From Cypionkella sp. (lineage in GTDB: Bacteria; Pseudomonadota; Alphaproteobacteria; Rhodobacterales; Rhodobacteraceae), in contig NZ_JAUSBA010000033.1 of assembly GCF_030652235.1 (NCBI RefSeq), positions 33,083 to 97,082 on the forward strand: a DNA stretch of 64,000 bases. Reading direction: 5' to 3'. The notes under the pieces are model-generated. The model did not search any database. It was not told the DNA's origin and saw nothing but the letters and a program-made list of their open reading frames with translations. The position numbers and the translations under genes are program-made. Positions 1 through 9,011 of this stretch are shown here, piece after piece. Every line of letters begins with the position of its first letter. Positions within the stretch are counted from its first letter, which is position 1.

Positions 1-48
1 CAGGCAGAGGATATTCTGCGCGGCTATGTGACAGGGAATAAACCATGA
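1..48 (+). CDS. C-terminal end of an unidentified protein (partial)
   Basis: The first 48 bases read as an open frame ending in TGA at 46-48 (last residues AEDILRGYVTGNKP). The stop overlaps the ATG of the next gene in an ATGA arrangement, a typical sign of translational coupling, so the aminotransferase that follows probably belongs to an operon that begins outside the window. Too little is left to name the family. Confidence 0.6.
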   Translation, partial: QAEDILRGYVTGNKP

Positions 49-1250
49 CTTACGTTGCAGATCGCTTGGCAGCGGTTAAACCCTCGGCCTCTATGGCGGT
101 ATCCATGGCCGCCAAGGCGTTGCGGGCGCAGGGCGTCGATGTGATCGACCTTGGCTTGGGCGAGCCGGATTTCCCAACCCCCCCCCACATCGTTGAGGCC
201 GCCTTCAAGGCCGCCGCAGCGGGTGAAACCCTATATACCGCCTCCGCAGGCACCCCCACCCTGCGCGCTGCGATTGCCGAGAAATTCAAACGTGAGAACG
301 GCCTAGACTACTTACAGGATGAAATCACCGTCGCCAACGGTGCCAAGCAGATCATCTTCAACGCTCTGCTCGCCACCCTCAACCCCGGCGACGAAGCCAT
401 CTTGCCGACCCCCTATTTCGTGTCCTACCCCGAGATGGTCAAACTCCTTGGCGGCGTGCCAGTCACCCCCGCTTGCCCCGCTGACACAGGTTTCCGCCTG
501 ACGCCCGAAGTGCTGCAAGCCGCGATCACCCCCCGCACCAAATGGCTGTTTCTGAACATGCCCGGCAACCCTTCTGGTGCGGTATACGCGGCCACAGAAT
601 TGCAAGCCTTGGGCGCAGTCCTCGCCCAACACCCACACATCCTGATCCTGTCCGATGAAATCTACGAACACATCCTGTTCGATGGCCGCACCTTCGTAAG
701 CTTCGGCGCAGCCTGCCCCGATCTTCGCGACCGCAGCCTGATCGTCAACGGCGTGGCGAAAGCCTACGCGATGACCGGCTGGCGTATAGGCTATGCCGCA
801 GGCCCCGCACCGCTCATCAAAGCCATGAACACCGTGCAAAGCCAATCCGTCACCTCGGTCGCGGCCCCGATGCAAGCCGCCGCCCTCGCCGCCCTGAACG
901 GCCCGCAAGACTGCATCGCCCAGTTCCGCGCAGCATTTGAGCGTCGCCGCGATCTCGTCGTCGCAGGCATCGCCACCATTCCCGGCCTCACCCTTGCCCC
1001 GCCCGAAGGCGCATTCTACGCCTATATCGGTTGCGCCGCGCTGATCGGAAAACGCACGGCCAAAGGCGAAACCCTCACCGACGATACCGCCGTCACCCAA
1101 TACCTGCTGACCAGTGGCGTCGCCGCCGTCCCCGGCACCGCCTATGGCCTCTCACCCTTCTTCCGCATCTCCACCGCCACCTCTGACGCGGTGTTGACCG
1201 AGGCCATCGCCCGCATCAAAGCAGCCGTCGCGGCGCTGGAGCCGAAATGA
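45..1250 (+). CDS. pyridoxal-phosphate aminotransferase, class I/II (AspC-like)
   Basis: 401 residues, the normal length for fold-type I aminotransferases of the aspartate aminotransferase group. The N-terminal GLGEPDFPTP segment, the NMPGNPSG motif, the SDEIYEH strand and the Schiff-base lysine in VAKAYAMTGWRIG (about K239) are all present, so it should be an active cytosolic transaminase. The substrate is not shown by the sequence. Its ATG overlaps the stop of the preceding partial gene and its own stop overlaps the next ATG (1247), so it is in the middle of an operon with a uronate-dehydrogenase-like enzyme and an FAD oxidoreductase. This favours a catabolic role over amino-acid biosynthesis, but that is inference. 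Confidence 0.85.
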   Translation: MTYVADRLAAVKPSASMAVSMAAKALRAQGVDVIDLGLGEPDFPTPPHIVEAAFKAAAAGETLYTASAGTPTLRAAIAEKFKRENGLDYLQDEITVANGAKQIIFNALLATLNPGDEAILPTPYFVSYPEMVKLLGGVPVTPACPADTGFRLTPEVLQAAITPRTKWLFLNMPGNPSGAVYAATELQALGAVLAQHPHILILSDEIYEHILFDGRTFVSFGAACPDLRDRSLIVNGVAKAYAMTGWRIGYAAGPAPLIKAMNTVQSQSVTSVAAPMQAAALAALNGPQDCIAQFRAAFERRRDLVVAGIATIPGLTLAPPEGAFYAYIGCAALIGKRTAKGETLTDDTAVTQYLLTSGVAAVPGTAYGLSPFFRISTATSDAVLTEAIARIKAAVAALEPK

Positions 1251-2062
1251 CCCCGCGCTTTGACTCCATCCTGATCACGGGTGCTGCGGGCCGCTTGGGC
1301 ACCGAATTGCGCCGGGGTCTGGCCCCTTTGGCGCGCCGCCTGCGCCTCTCCGACATCACCGAAATCCAAAACCTGCAACCCAACGAAGACGCCATAATCT
1401 GCGATCTGGCGGACGAATCCGCAATCCTATCCCTCACCCAAGGTGTTGATGCGATTGTGCATTTCGGCGGCATCCCGATGGAGCGCACCTGGGATAGCAT
1501 CCTGAACGCCAACATTCGCGGCAGCTACCACATCTACGAAGGCGCGCGCAAAGCCGGCGTCAAGCGCGTGATCTACGCCTCCTCTGTCCACGCCATCGGC
1601 TATCATGATCTCGAATCCCAGATCGACGCCAACGCACCGCACCGCCCGGATGGCCTTTACGGCCTGTCGAAGTGCTTTGTCGAAGATCTGGGCCGCCTTT
1701 ACTGGGACAAATTCGGCATTGAAACCGCCGCCCTGCGCATCTTTTCCTCCTTCCCCGAACCACAAGACCGCCGCATGCTGTGGTCCTACCTGTCCTTCGA
1801 CGATTGCATCCGCCTTGTCACCGCTGCCCTGACCGCCCCGCGCATAGGTTTCACCGTCAGTTTTGGGATGTCGGATAACACCGTCAAACCCGTCGACAAC
1901 CGCCTTGCAGCCCACCTTGGCTATCAGGCAAAAGACACTTCCGAGCCCTTCCGCGCAGGCGTAGAAGCGCGCAGCGATCCGCCCGACCCAAAAGCGCCTG
2001 CGGTGCGGCATTTGGGCGGCTGGTTTGTAGATCTGGGACACCCCGACGAGGATACGAAATGA
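1247..2062 (+). CDS. NAD-dependent epimerase/dehydratase family protein, uronate dehydrogenase-like
   Basis: 271 residues with an N-terminal Rossmann motif (TGAAGRLG, about residues 10-17), a Ser in ASSVHAIGY and the YGLSK catalytic Tyr-x3-Lys near residues 140-144. The HFGGIPMERTWDSIL stretch and the short length match the hexuronate (uronate) dehydrogenase branch of extended SDRs, which oxidise galacturonate or glucuronate to the aldarolactone. I cannot exclude another aldose or sugar-acid substrate. It overlaps the aminotransferase stop by 4 bases and the FAD oxidoreductase start by 4 bases, so all three are translationally coupled. Confidence 0.75.
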   Translation: MTPRFDSILITGAAGRLGTELRRGLAPLARRLRLSDITEIQNLQPNEDAIICDLADESAILSLTQGVDAIVHFGGIPMERTWDSILNANIRGSYHIYEGARKAGVKRVIYASSVHAIGYHDLESQIDANAPHRPDGLYGLSKCFVEDLGRLYWDKFGIETAALRIFSSFPEPQDRRMLWSYLSFDDCIRLVTAALTAPRIGFTVSFGMSDNTVKPVDNRLAAHLGYQAKDTSEPFRAGVEARSDPPDPKAPAVRHLGGWFVDLGHPDEDTK

Positions 2063-3264
2063 AGACGCAGTATGATGTGGTGATTGTGGGCGGCGCAGTA
2101 ATCGGCTCTGCCGTCGCGTATTTCCTGATGGCGAACCCCGATTTCGATGGATCGGTGTTGGTGGTGGAGCGTGACCCGACCTATGCCAAAGCCTCGACCT
2201 CGCTGTCGGCAGCCTCGATCCGCACCCAGTTTTCCAACGCGATCAACGTCAAGATCAGCCAGTTCGGCTATCAATTCATCAAAGATTTCCCCGAAACCAT
2301 GCAGGTCGGCGATGACAAGCCCGACCTGAATTTCCACTCGGGCGGCTACCTGTATCTTGCAGGCACCTCTGAGCAGGAACAAATCCTGCGCGAAAGCCAC
2401 GAGGTGCAGCGCGCCTGCGGGGCTGATACCGTGCTGTGGGATCAAAACCAACTGGCGACAGCCTTTCCGCATCTGAATGTCGAAGACATCCGCCTCGCGT
2501 CCTACGGCCAATCCGGTGAAGGCTGGTTCAACAACACTGGCATTATGTCCGGGTTTCGCAACAAAGCCCGCGCCTTGGGGGCCGAAGTCATCTCCGATGA
2601 GGTCACAGCCATTGGCCGCACGGGCGATACGATAACCTCTGTCACCCTCAAATCCGGTGCCACTCTTCAGGCGGGCACGGTGGTAAACGCCTCTGGCCCC
2701 CGCGCCGCCCTCACAGCCCGCATGGCTGGCCTCGACGTGCCCGTAGAACCCCGCAAACGCACCCTGTTCGTGTTCGATTGCGCCAAAACCCCCGAAGGCA
2801 GCGCCACCGTCAACCAAGGCCGCCTGCCGCTGATGATCGACCCCTCCGGCGTATTCTGCCGCCCCGAAGGCCGCTTCTTTTTGACCGGAGCCGTCCCCAT
2901 CGAAGATCCCGCCGTCGATTGGGACGATTTCGAACCGCGTTATGAGGAATTCGAAGACATCATCTGGCCCGCGCTGGCCAACCGCGCGCAGGGGTTTGAG
3001 GCGATTAAAGTCGTCAATCAATGGGCGGGTCACTACGATTTCAACACCCTCGATCATAACCTGATCGTCGGTCGCCACCCAGACGTGCGCAACTTTGTCT
3101 TCGCCAACGGCTTCTCGGGCCACGGGTTGCAACAAGGCCCTGCCGCAGGCCGTGCTGTGTCCGAACTGATCATCTACGGCGGCTACCGCACGCTGGATAT
3201 GTCCGAAGTCGGCTTTGAGCGCATTGTTGAGAACCGCCCCTTCCTCGAAAAAGCGATCATTTAA
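2059..3264 (+). CDS. FAD-dependent oxidoreductase, DAO family
   Basis: 401 residues. The N-terminal dinucleotide-binding motif is VVIVGGAVIGSAVAYFL (about residues 6-22), followed by ERDPTYAKASTSLSAASIR, as in D-amino-acid-oxidase/sarcosine-oxidase/glycine-oxidase type flavoproteins. The C-terminal FANGFSGHGLQQGPAAGRAVSEL is the usual second FAD-contact region. It likely oxidises a secondary amine or D-amino acid. The ATGA overlap with the preceding gene places it in the same operon. A LysR regulator begins 5 bases after its stop. Substrate unknown. Confidence 0.8.
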   Translation: MKTQYDVVIVGGAVIGSAVAYFLMANPDFDGSVLVVERDPTYAKASTSLSAASIRTQFSNAINVKISQFGYQFIKDFPETMQVGDDKPDLNFHSGGYLYLAGTSEQEQILRESHEVQRACGADTVLWDQNQLATAFPHLNVEDIRLASYGQSGEGWFNNTGIMSGFRNKARALGAEVISDEVTAIGRTGDTITSVTLKSGATLQAGTVVNASGPRAALTARMAGLDVPVEPRKRTLFVFDCAKTPEGSATVNQGRLPLMIDPSGVFCRPEGRFFLTGAVPIEDPAVDWDDFEPRYEEFEDIIWPALANRAQGFEAIKVVNQWAGHYDFNTLDHNLIVGRHPDVRNFVFANGFSGHGLQQGPAAGRAVSELIIYGGYRTLDMSEVGFERIVENRPFLEKAII

Positions 3265-3268
3265 ACAA

Positions 3269-4180
3269 ATGAACCGCCCGCCGCGCCTTCCCCCCCTGAA
3301 CGCGCTGCGGGTGTTTCAAACCGTGATGCGCCACCGCAGCTTTCGCGGTGCGGCGGATGAGCTGACCGTCACCCCGCAAGCCGTCAGCCAGCAAATCAAA
3401 CTGTTGGAGGACACGCTCGCGCTGGAATTGTTCACCCGCCAAGGCCGCGCCATCGAGCCAACCGAGCAAGCCATCCTGCTCGCCCATTACATCCAAGCAG
3501 GTTTCGATGAATTTGCCGAAGGCATCCGTCGCGTCACCAAATTGGGCCAGCGCAACCGCATCAATCTGAACGCCAGCCCGTATTTTGCCACCCGCTTTCT
3601 GCTGGATCGCCTGTCAAACTTTCGCGCCATCATGCCGGGGGCCGACCTGCGCTTGACCACCATGGTCGAACTGCCCGATTTCATCGCCGATGATGTCGAC
3701 GTGGCGATCCAATGGGGCTTCGGCGCTTGGAGCAATCACGAGCAGACACTTCTACTACGAGACATCAAGGTGATCTGCTGCACCCCCGCCCTTGCCGCCA
3801 AACTCCATACCCCCAATGATCTGCGCAACCTTCCCCTGCTGCACTCTGTCCTCGCCGACCTCTGGACCCCGGTTCTCGCCCATCTGAACGTCTCAGGTGC
3901 CCCGCAAGACAGCGCCTTGCGCTTCCAAGACGCCGCCACCATGCGCCGCGCGACTTTGGCGGGGCTGGGCGTCGGCCTGCTGTCCACCATCGACGCCGAA
4001 GAAGACCTCGCCTCGGGTAAACTGGTCGCCCCCTTTGGCCTCAACATCATGGCCGAGATGCCCCAAGCCCAGATCCCCGGCTTCTATCTGGTGCTGCCGA
4101 AAGCCCACCGCCGCGTCAAATCCATTGCCGCGTTTTGTGATTGGGTGGCGCACGAAAATTGGGCCATGCCCGTTGTTTAA
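3269..4180 (+). CDS. LysR-family transcriptional regulator, GcvA-like
   Basis: 303 residues from the ATG at 3269. An in-frame start at 3215 lies inside the upstream gene and would add an untypical 18-residue tail, so I reject it. The N-terminal winged HTH (LPPLNALRVFQTVMRHRSF, then AADELTVTPQAVSQQIKLLED, residues about 6-50) is of the GcvA/AmpR type. The remainder is the LysR substrate-binding domain. Being inside the run of catabolic genes, it probably controls them in response to their substrate. Confidence 0.85.
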   Translation: MNRPPRLPPLNALRVFQTVMRHRSFRGAADELTVTPQAVSQQIKLLEDTLALELFTRQGRAIEPTEQAILLAHYIQAGFDEFAEGIRRVTKLGQRNRINLNASPYFATRFLLDRLSNFRAIMPGADLRLTTMVELPDFIADDVDVAIQWGFGAWSNHEQTLLLRDIKVICCTPALAAKLHTPNDLRNLPLLHSVLADLWTPVLAHLNVSGAPQDSALRFQDAATMRRATLAGLGVGLLSTIDAEEDLASGKLVAPFGLNIMAEMPQAQIPGFYLVLPKAHRRVKSIAAFCDWVAHENWAMPVV

Positions 4181-4189
4181 GGAGCCGAC

Positions 4190-4906
4190 ATGGCACAAGC
4201 CCTCGTCACAGGCGCGACCAGCGGCATAGGCCGCGCAATCGCCATAGCCTTGCACACCGCAGGCCATGAAGTCGTGGCTTTGGGCCGCAACGCGCAGGCC
4301 TTGGCCGAACTGTCCGCACTGGGCCTGCAAACCCGGCAGCTTGATCTGACCGACCCGGCGGGCCTTGCCACCCTGGCCGACCTTACCCCCGATATTCTGG
4401 TCAATAACGCAGGCCTAATGCCGCCCTTGGGCAATTTCTGCGACGCCGACCCCGCCGACATGGATCAAGCGATCAACACCAACTTGCGCGCGCCTCTCGC
4501 CCTGACCCGCGCCATAGCCCCCGGAATGCGCGCGCGCGGCCACGGCCATATCTTCTTCACCGGATCGACCGCAGGCCACGCCCCCTTCGCCAATCTGGCG
4601 GTCTATTGCGCCACCAAAGCGGCCATCGGCGGCTTCGCCCAAGCCCTGCGGCTCGACATGGCCCCGCACAACGTCCGCGTCACCGAAATCGTCGCGGGGC
4701 GGGTGGAAACCAGCCTTTACAACGCCCTGCTTCCGGCCGAGGCCCGTGCGGCGATGTACGCAGGCAACGCCGCCGTACAGCCCGAAGACGTGGCCGCGAT
4801 GCTGCTGGCGGTGCTCGCCCTGCCGCAATCCGTCGATGTCGCGCGGTTTGATATTCTTCCCACCTATCAAGGGGTCGCCACAGGCACCCCAAAGAAAGAG
4901 GCTTAA
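4190..4906 (+). CDS. short-chain dehydrogenase/reductase (SDR)
   Basis: 238 residues. Classical SDR with the TGATSGIG cofactor loop at the N-terminus, NNAG (VNNAGLMPP), a Ser in FFTGSTAGHA and the YCATK catalytic motif. The length is normal. It resembles 3-hydroxy-acid/serine dehydrogenase-type SDRs (YdfG group) but the substrate cannot be read from the sequence. It starts 9 bases after the LysR stop and ends one base before the next SDR start, so the two SDRs are cotranscribed. Confidence 0.8.
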   Translation: MAQALVTGATSGIGRAIAIALHTAGHEVVALGRNAQALAELSALGLQTRQLDLTDPAGLATLADLTPDILVNNAGLMPPLGNFCDADPADMDQAINTNLRAPLALTRAIAPGMRARGHGHIFFTGSTAGHAPFANLAVYCATKAAIGGFAQALRLDMAPHNVRVTEIVAGRVETSLYNALLPAEARAAMYAGNAAVQPEDVAAMLLAVLALPQSVDVARFDILPTYQGVATGTPKKEA

Positions 4907-4907
4907 G

Positions 4908-5657
4908 ATGAAGGGTTTATCGGTTGTAATCATCGGCGGCGGCGCAGGCTTGGGCGCGCTGCTGGCCGAAATGGCGGTGGCCGAGGGGGCTTCCGCCTTG
5001 GGCATCATCGACCTGAACGCCAGCGCCGCCGAAGCCGCCTTGGCCCCCGCCCGCGCCGCTGGCATCCCCCACGCCTTCGCTGCCTGCGACATCCGCACCT
5101 CCGATGCCGCCCACGCTGCCTTCGCCCAAGTCGCCGCCAGTTTGGGCCGTGTCGATACCCTGATCAACTCTGCCGCGATCTATCCGCGCAAACCGATCCT
5201 GGAAATCAGCGATGCCGATTGGGATGCCTCAAACGCCATCAACGTCAAAGGCACCTATCACATGATGGTCGCCGCCATCCGCCAGATGAAGCGCCAAGAC
5301 CAGATCGGCCATATCCGCGGCCGCATCGTCAACATCACCTCGGTCGATGCCTTCAAAGCCCACCCGCAAAACGCCCATTATGCGGCGACCAAAGCGGCGG
5401 TGGTGTCCTTGACCAAAAGCATGGCGCAAGAGGTTGCCCCCGATGGCATCCTCGTCAACTCCGTCGCTCCCGCAGGTATGGCCACCGAAAAAGCCCGCGA
5501 GTCGGGTTTCTTAGCCGAGCTTGCCAAAGCCAGTCCGCTGGGGCGTGGCGGAGAGCCACGCGAAATGGCTGAATGGGTGCTGATGGCAGGCGGTCCGCGC
5601 AACACCTATATGACCGGCGAGAACATCATCGTCTCGGGCGGCTATATCTACGCTTGA
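4908..5657 (+). CDS. short-chain dehydrogenase/reductase (SDR)
   Basis: 249 residues from the ATG at 4908, one base after the preceding stop; an in-frame upstream start would overlap most of the end of the other SDR. The cofactor loop is IIGGGAGLG, a variant of TGxxxGxG. NSAA replaces NNAG. The catalytic Ser (NITSVDAF) and YAATK are intact. The C-terminus GENIIVSGGYIYA is the usual SDR end. It is the last gene of the plus-strand run and its stop lies 5 bases from the stop of the convergent ProC-like gene. Confidence 0.8.
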   Translation: MKGLSVVIIGGGAGLGALLAEMAVAEGASALGIIDLNASAAEAALAPARAAGIPHAFAACDIRTSDAAHAAFAQVAASLGRVDTLINSAAIYPRKPILEISDADWDASNAINVKGTYHMMVAAIRQMKRQDQIGHIRGRIVNITSVDAFKAHPQNAHYAATKAAVVSLTKSMAQEVAPDGILVNSVAPAGMATEKARESGFLAELAKASPLGRGGEPREMAEWVLMAGGPRNTYMTGENIIVSGGYIYA

Positions 5658-5662
5658 AGGAT

Positions 5663-6430
5663 TTACGCCCAACCCTGCACGCGGTTGAAGGCTGCCGTCA
5701 AAGCGGCCTCCATCGCCGCCCCGCCGCCACCTTGCACGAAGCGTTGAAAAATCATTTCGTTTAACCCGCCCTTGGTTGAATGATCTTCCCGCAACTGCGC
5801 CAACGCGGCGGGCTTTTCGCGCAACACATCGCCCAAACTGCCAAACAATCCGCGCAAATACCGCGCCGCATCCGCCTCGGAAAGCCCCTGCGCCACCATC
5901 CAGGCGCAGGCCTTCTCCAGCAAACCAAAATAGCTGCCCATCAAGGCACTTCCCGCCGCATAGGCATCATAGGCCGCTAGGTCATGTACCGGCAAAGCCG
6001 TGCCCAAAGCCGCGAAAATCTGCATCGCGGCGGGCTGTGGCGGGAACACCGGGGTCACCCCCTGATGCCGTTCCACAAACGGCAAAGGGATCGCGCGGCA
6101 GATATCCTGCGCCCCGGTCCAATCGGCCAAGGTCGCGATATGCAGCCCCGCGATCAGGCTGACCACCGGGCGCGTGGGCGGGATAGCCAAAGGCCGGATC
6201 ACCGCCTCGGCCACCTGCGGACGCACGGCAAGGATCAGCAAATCGCACGCATCGACCACCGCCTGATTGCTTGCGGCCACCGTCACCCGCGGCAACAAAG
6301 CCAGTTCCGCCGCCACCGCCTCATTGCGCGAAGACAGCACAATCGGCCACTCCGCCAGCGCCGAGGCCTTCAGCCCCCGCACCATATGCGCAGTGATCGT
6401 GCCGGTGCCAATAAACCCTAACCGCATCAT
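5663..6430 (-). CDS. pyrroline-5-carboxylate reductase-like protein (ProC family)
   Basis: About 255 residues from the double ATG at 6430/6427, which sits next to a GGGGGA ribosome-binding site; a longer reading frame upstream is a shadow of the neighbouring SDR. The N-terminal MRLGFIGTGTITAHMVRGL dinucleotide-binding motif and C-terminal REDHSTKGGLNEMIFQRF (the P5CR signature with T/S-K-G-G) place it in the ProC family. As the last gene of a hydroxyproline-type operon it may reduce a pyrroline-carboxylate or related cyclic imine rather than serve proline biosynthesis. That substrate assignment is inference. Confidence 0.75.
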   Translation of the reverse strand: MMRLGFIGTGTITAHMVRGLKASALAEWPIVLSSRNEAVAAELALLPRVTVAASNQAVVDACDLLILAVRPQVAEAVIRPLAIPPTRPVVSLIAGLHIATLADWTGAQDICRAIPLPFVERHQGVTPVFPPQPAAMQIFAALGTALPVHDLAAYDAYAAGSALMGSYFGLLEKACAWMVAQGLSEADAARYLRGLFGSLGDVLREKPAALAQLREDHSTKGGLNEMIFQRFVQGGGGAAMEAALTAAFNRVQGWA

Positions 6431-6443
6431 TCCCCCGTAAGCC

Positions 6444-7196
6444 CTAAGCGACCGCCTGCGCCCCGGTGATTTCCACCAAAGACCCGCACATGAACGCCGC
6501 CTCATCCGAGGCCAGAAACGCCACCAAGGCCGCGACTTCCTCTGGCCGTCCAATCCGGCCATAAGGCACCATCCGGTCCAGATCGGCAATCGTGCGACCC
6601 GCGCGTTTCACCCCCGCCTCCAGCATCGGCGTGTGAATTTCACCGGGGCAGACCGCATTGACGCGTACTTTCTGCGCTGCATAGTCCCGCGCAAGGTTCT
6701 GGGTGAAACTTGCCACCGCCGCTTTGGTGACGTTATAGGCGATGTGGTTTGGCGCGGGGTGCAAACCCCATTGTGAAGCGGTGTTCACAATCGCCCCACC
6801 CCCTGCCGCGATCATATGCGGCAAGGCGGCTTGGCACAGATGAAACATCGCGTCGATGTTGATGGCAAAGGAAATATTCCAATCCTCCGCCGTCAGCGAC
6901 AGCAGGTTGCCGCGTCGATTTACCCCGGCATTGTTGCACAACACATCAATCCGCGCCTCAACCGCCATCACATCGGCAATCACTGCGCGACACCCCTCAA
7001 CCGTGCCAATATCCGCCGCAAAGCTGCGCGCGCGACCGCCAGCGCCCCGGATGTCAGCAGCGGTTTTCTCGGCCCCTTCGGCATTCACATCCGTCACCAC
7101 CACCAACGCCCGTTCAGACGCAAACCGCTGGCAAATCGCCGAGCCAATGCCGCCGGCCGCCCCCGTCACCACCACCACTTTGTCTTGAAACCGCAT
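6444..7196 (-). CDS. short-chain dehydrogenase/reductase (SDR)
   Basis: 250 residues with TGAAGGIG, NNAG (CNNAGVNRRG), a Ser in NTASQWGLH and YNVTK, so a complete classical SDR of the FabG-like group. It lies 13 bases upstream of the ProC-like gene and 9 bases downstream of another SDR, in the minus-strand operon transcribed from about 11.1 kb. Probably an NAD(P)-dependent alcohol dehydrogenase or carbonyl reductase for a side product of the pathway; the substrate is not evident. Confidence 0.8.
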   Translation of the reverse strand: MRFQDKVVVVTGAAGGIGSAICQRFASERALVVVTDVNAEGAEKTAADIRGAGGRARSFAADIGTVEGCRAVIADVMAVEARIDVLCNNAGVNRRGNLLSLTAEDWNISFAINIDAMFHLCQAALPHMIAAGGGAIVNTASQWGLHPAPNHIAYNVTKAAVASFTQNLARDYAAQKVRVNAVCPGEIHTPMLEAGVKRAGRTIADLDRMVPYGRIGRPEEVAALVAFLASDEAAFMCGSLVEITGAQAVA

Positions 7197-7205
7197 CCCG
7201 TCCCC

Positions 7206-7973
7206 CTAGCGCAAATAACTGCCGCCGTTCACATCCAGCACCGCCCCGTTCAATGACGCCTGCGACGGCCGCAGCACAAAAGCCACCAACGCGCCAATCT
7301 CCGCCGCCTCTGCCATCGCGCCAATCGGGATGCCGCTTAAAGCCGCCGCCTCGCCATGCTGGGCGATAAACGCTTCCGCCATATCCGTTCGCACCCAGCC
7401 CGGCGCAATCGCCACCGCCGTGATCGCCTCGGCCCCATAACTTTGCGCCACCGATTTCGTCAGGTTGATCAGCGCGGCTTTGCTCGCCCCATAAGCCATC
7501 GCGTTAGCGGCATAGCCGCGCTGCCCGGCCCGGCTGGCCATATTCACAATGCGCCCGCTGCCCTGCGCCCGAAAGTGCGGGATCGCCGCTTTTGTCAGAT
7601 CAACGGCAGCAAAGAAATTCACCCGAAACTCGCGCTCCCACACCGCCTGCCAGTGATCCAACGGCGCATCGACCGCCACTTCAGACCGGATGCCAGCATT
7701 GTTCACCAAGCCATGCAACCGCCCCGCCAAAGCCTGCGCCTGATCCCAAAGCGCGGTTGCCGCTTCCGGCTCCGCCAAATCTGCCCCCACGCACCAACCC
7801 GCGCCGCCGATCTGCGCCAGCAGTGCCTTGGCGGCGGCATGATTGCGCCCGTAGTGGATCACCACCCGCGCCCCCTCCGCGACCAAGGCCGCGCAAATCG
7901 CCTGCCCAATCGCCCCGGTCGCGCCCGTCACCAGCACATTGCGCCCCGCCAGACTCTGCCCCGCCAACGTCAT
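7206..7973 (-). CDS. short-chain dehydrogenase/reductase (SDR)
   Basis: 255 residues from the ATG at 7973, which overlaps the stop of the upstream racemase gene (ATGA). A start 8 codons earlier is possible but lies inside that gene. TGATGAIG, NNAG, the Ser in NMASRAGQRG and YGASK are present, with the SDR end NGAVLDVNGGSYLR. Translational coupling to the proline-racemase-family gene ties it to the same pathway. Confidence 0.8.
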   Translation of the reverse strand: MTLAGQSLAGRNVLVTGATGAIGQAICAALVAEGARVVIHYGRNHAAAKALLAQIGGAGWCVGADLAEPEAATALWDQAQALAGRLHGLVNNAGIRSEVAVDAPLDHWQAVWEREFRVNFFAAVDLTKAAIPHFRAQGSGRIVNMASRAGQRGYAANAMAYGASKAALINLTKSVAQSYGAEAITAVAIAPGWVRTDMAEAFIAQHGEAAALSGIPIGAMAEAAEIGALVAFVLRPSQASLNGAVLDVNGGSYLR

Positions 7974-9001
7974 AGCGCCCCCACTTGCGAGCCCCAAGTA
8001 TCCGACAGCGCGAAACCGCGCGCAAAAGGATCATCCGCACTCATCCGCAACTGCTCGCGTCCATAAACCCAGCCCTGCCCGGTGATGCGCGGCAGCACGG
8101 CGCGACGGTTGCCCACCACCGCCTCACCAATCGCTTCCGCCGTAAACGTCCCGCCGATGATCGAGCGGGAGACCCGCACATCGCCCACTACCACCTCACT
8201 GCGCGCGAACATCACCGCCAAATTCGCCGAAGACCCGGTGCCACAAGGCGAGCGATCCACCCGCCCCGGTTTCAAAGTGGTGCAGGTGCGGATCGTCCCA
8301 TCAGCTTCCTTCGAACGAAACATCACATAGGCCACATCATCCAAGCCCGGAATATCCGGGTGGCTGACCGCAATCTGGCCCTGCAAATCCGCCTTGATCG
8401 CAATCCCCGCCTCGGCCAGCGCGCGGGCATTGTCCGGCACAATCGCAAGCCCAACCTGATCGGCGTCAACCAACGCATAAAACACCCCGCCAAAGGCGAT
8501 ATCGGCGCGGATCACGCCGAAATCGGTGGTCTTCACCTCGGCATCCAAGGCCAGCACAAAGGCCGGAACATTGTCCAAACTCACCGACACACAGCGCCCA
8601 TTCTCACACCGCGCTCGCGCCACGATCAGCCCCGCCGCCGTATCCAGCCGCACCACCGTCTCGGGCTCCACCATCGCCACCCGCCCGCTTTCCAGCAAAG
8701 CCGTCACCACGCAAATGCAGTTGCTGCCTGACATCGGATGCGCCCGGTCCGGTTGCAGCACGATGAACGCCGCATCGGCATCCGGGCGCGTTGGCGGCAG
8801 CAGCAGATTGGTGCTCATCGCGACGCCCGCGCGCGGCTCGAACGTCACAAAGCGACGCAAACTATCATCTACCGTGTTGATATAGTTCATCTTATCTAAG
8901 ATCGTCGCCCCCGGAATCTCAGGCGCGCCGCCGACGATCACCTTGCCGATTTCACCCTGCGCATGGACCAGCAGCAGATCAAGCGTGTGTTCAAACTGCA
9001 T
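7970..9001 (-). CDS. proline racemase family protein (4-hydroxyproline epimerase / 3-hydroxyproline dehydratase type)
   Basis: 343 residues from the ATG at 9001 (AAAGG ribosome-binding site; an in-frame start at 9046 lies inside the upstream gene). The family has two catalytic residues. Here the first site reads HPMSGSN, with Ser91 where proline racemase and 4-hydroxyproline 2-epimerase have Cys. The second is the normal DRSPCGTG with Cys253. Proline racemase superfamily members with this Ser/Cys pair are, to my recollection, hydroxyproline epimerases that may also dehydrate trans-3-hydroxyproline. The neighbouring DapA-family and D-amino-acid-dehydrogenase-like genes support a 4-hydroxyproline pathway. 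Confidence 0.8.
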   Translation of the reverse strand: MQFEHTLDLLLVHAQGEIGKVIVGGAPEIPGATILDKMNYINTVDDSLRRFVTFEPRAGVAMSTNLLLPPTRPDADAAFIVLQPDRAHPMSGSNCICVVTALLESGRVAMVEPETVVRLDTAAGLIVARARCENGRCVSVSLDNVPAFVLALDAEVKTTDFGVIRADIAFGGVFYALVDADQVGLAIVPDNARALAEAGIAIKADLQGQIAVSHPDIPGLDDVAYVMFRSKEADGTIRTCTTLKPGRVDRSPCGTGSSANLAVMFARSEVVVGDVRVSRSIIGGTFTAEAIGEAVVGNRRAVLPRITGQGWVYGREQLRMSADDPFARGFALSDTWGSQVGAL

Positions 9002-9011
9002 GTTCAGCCTT

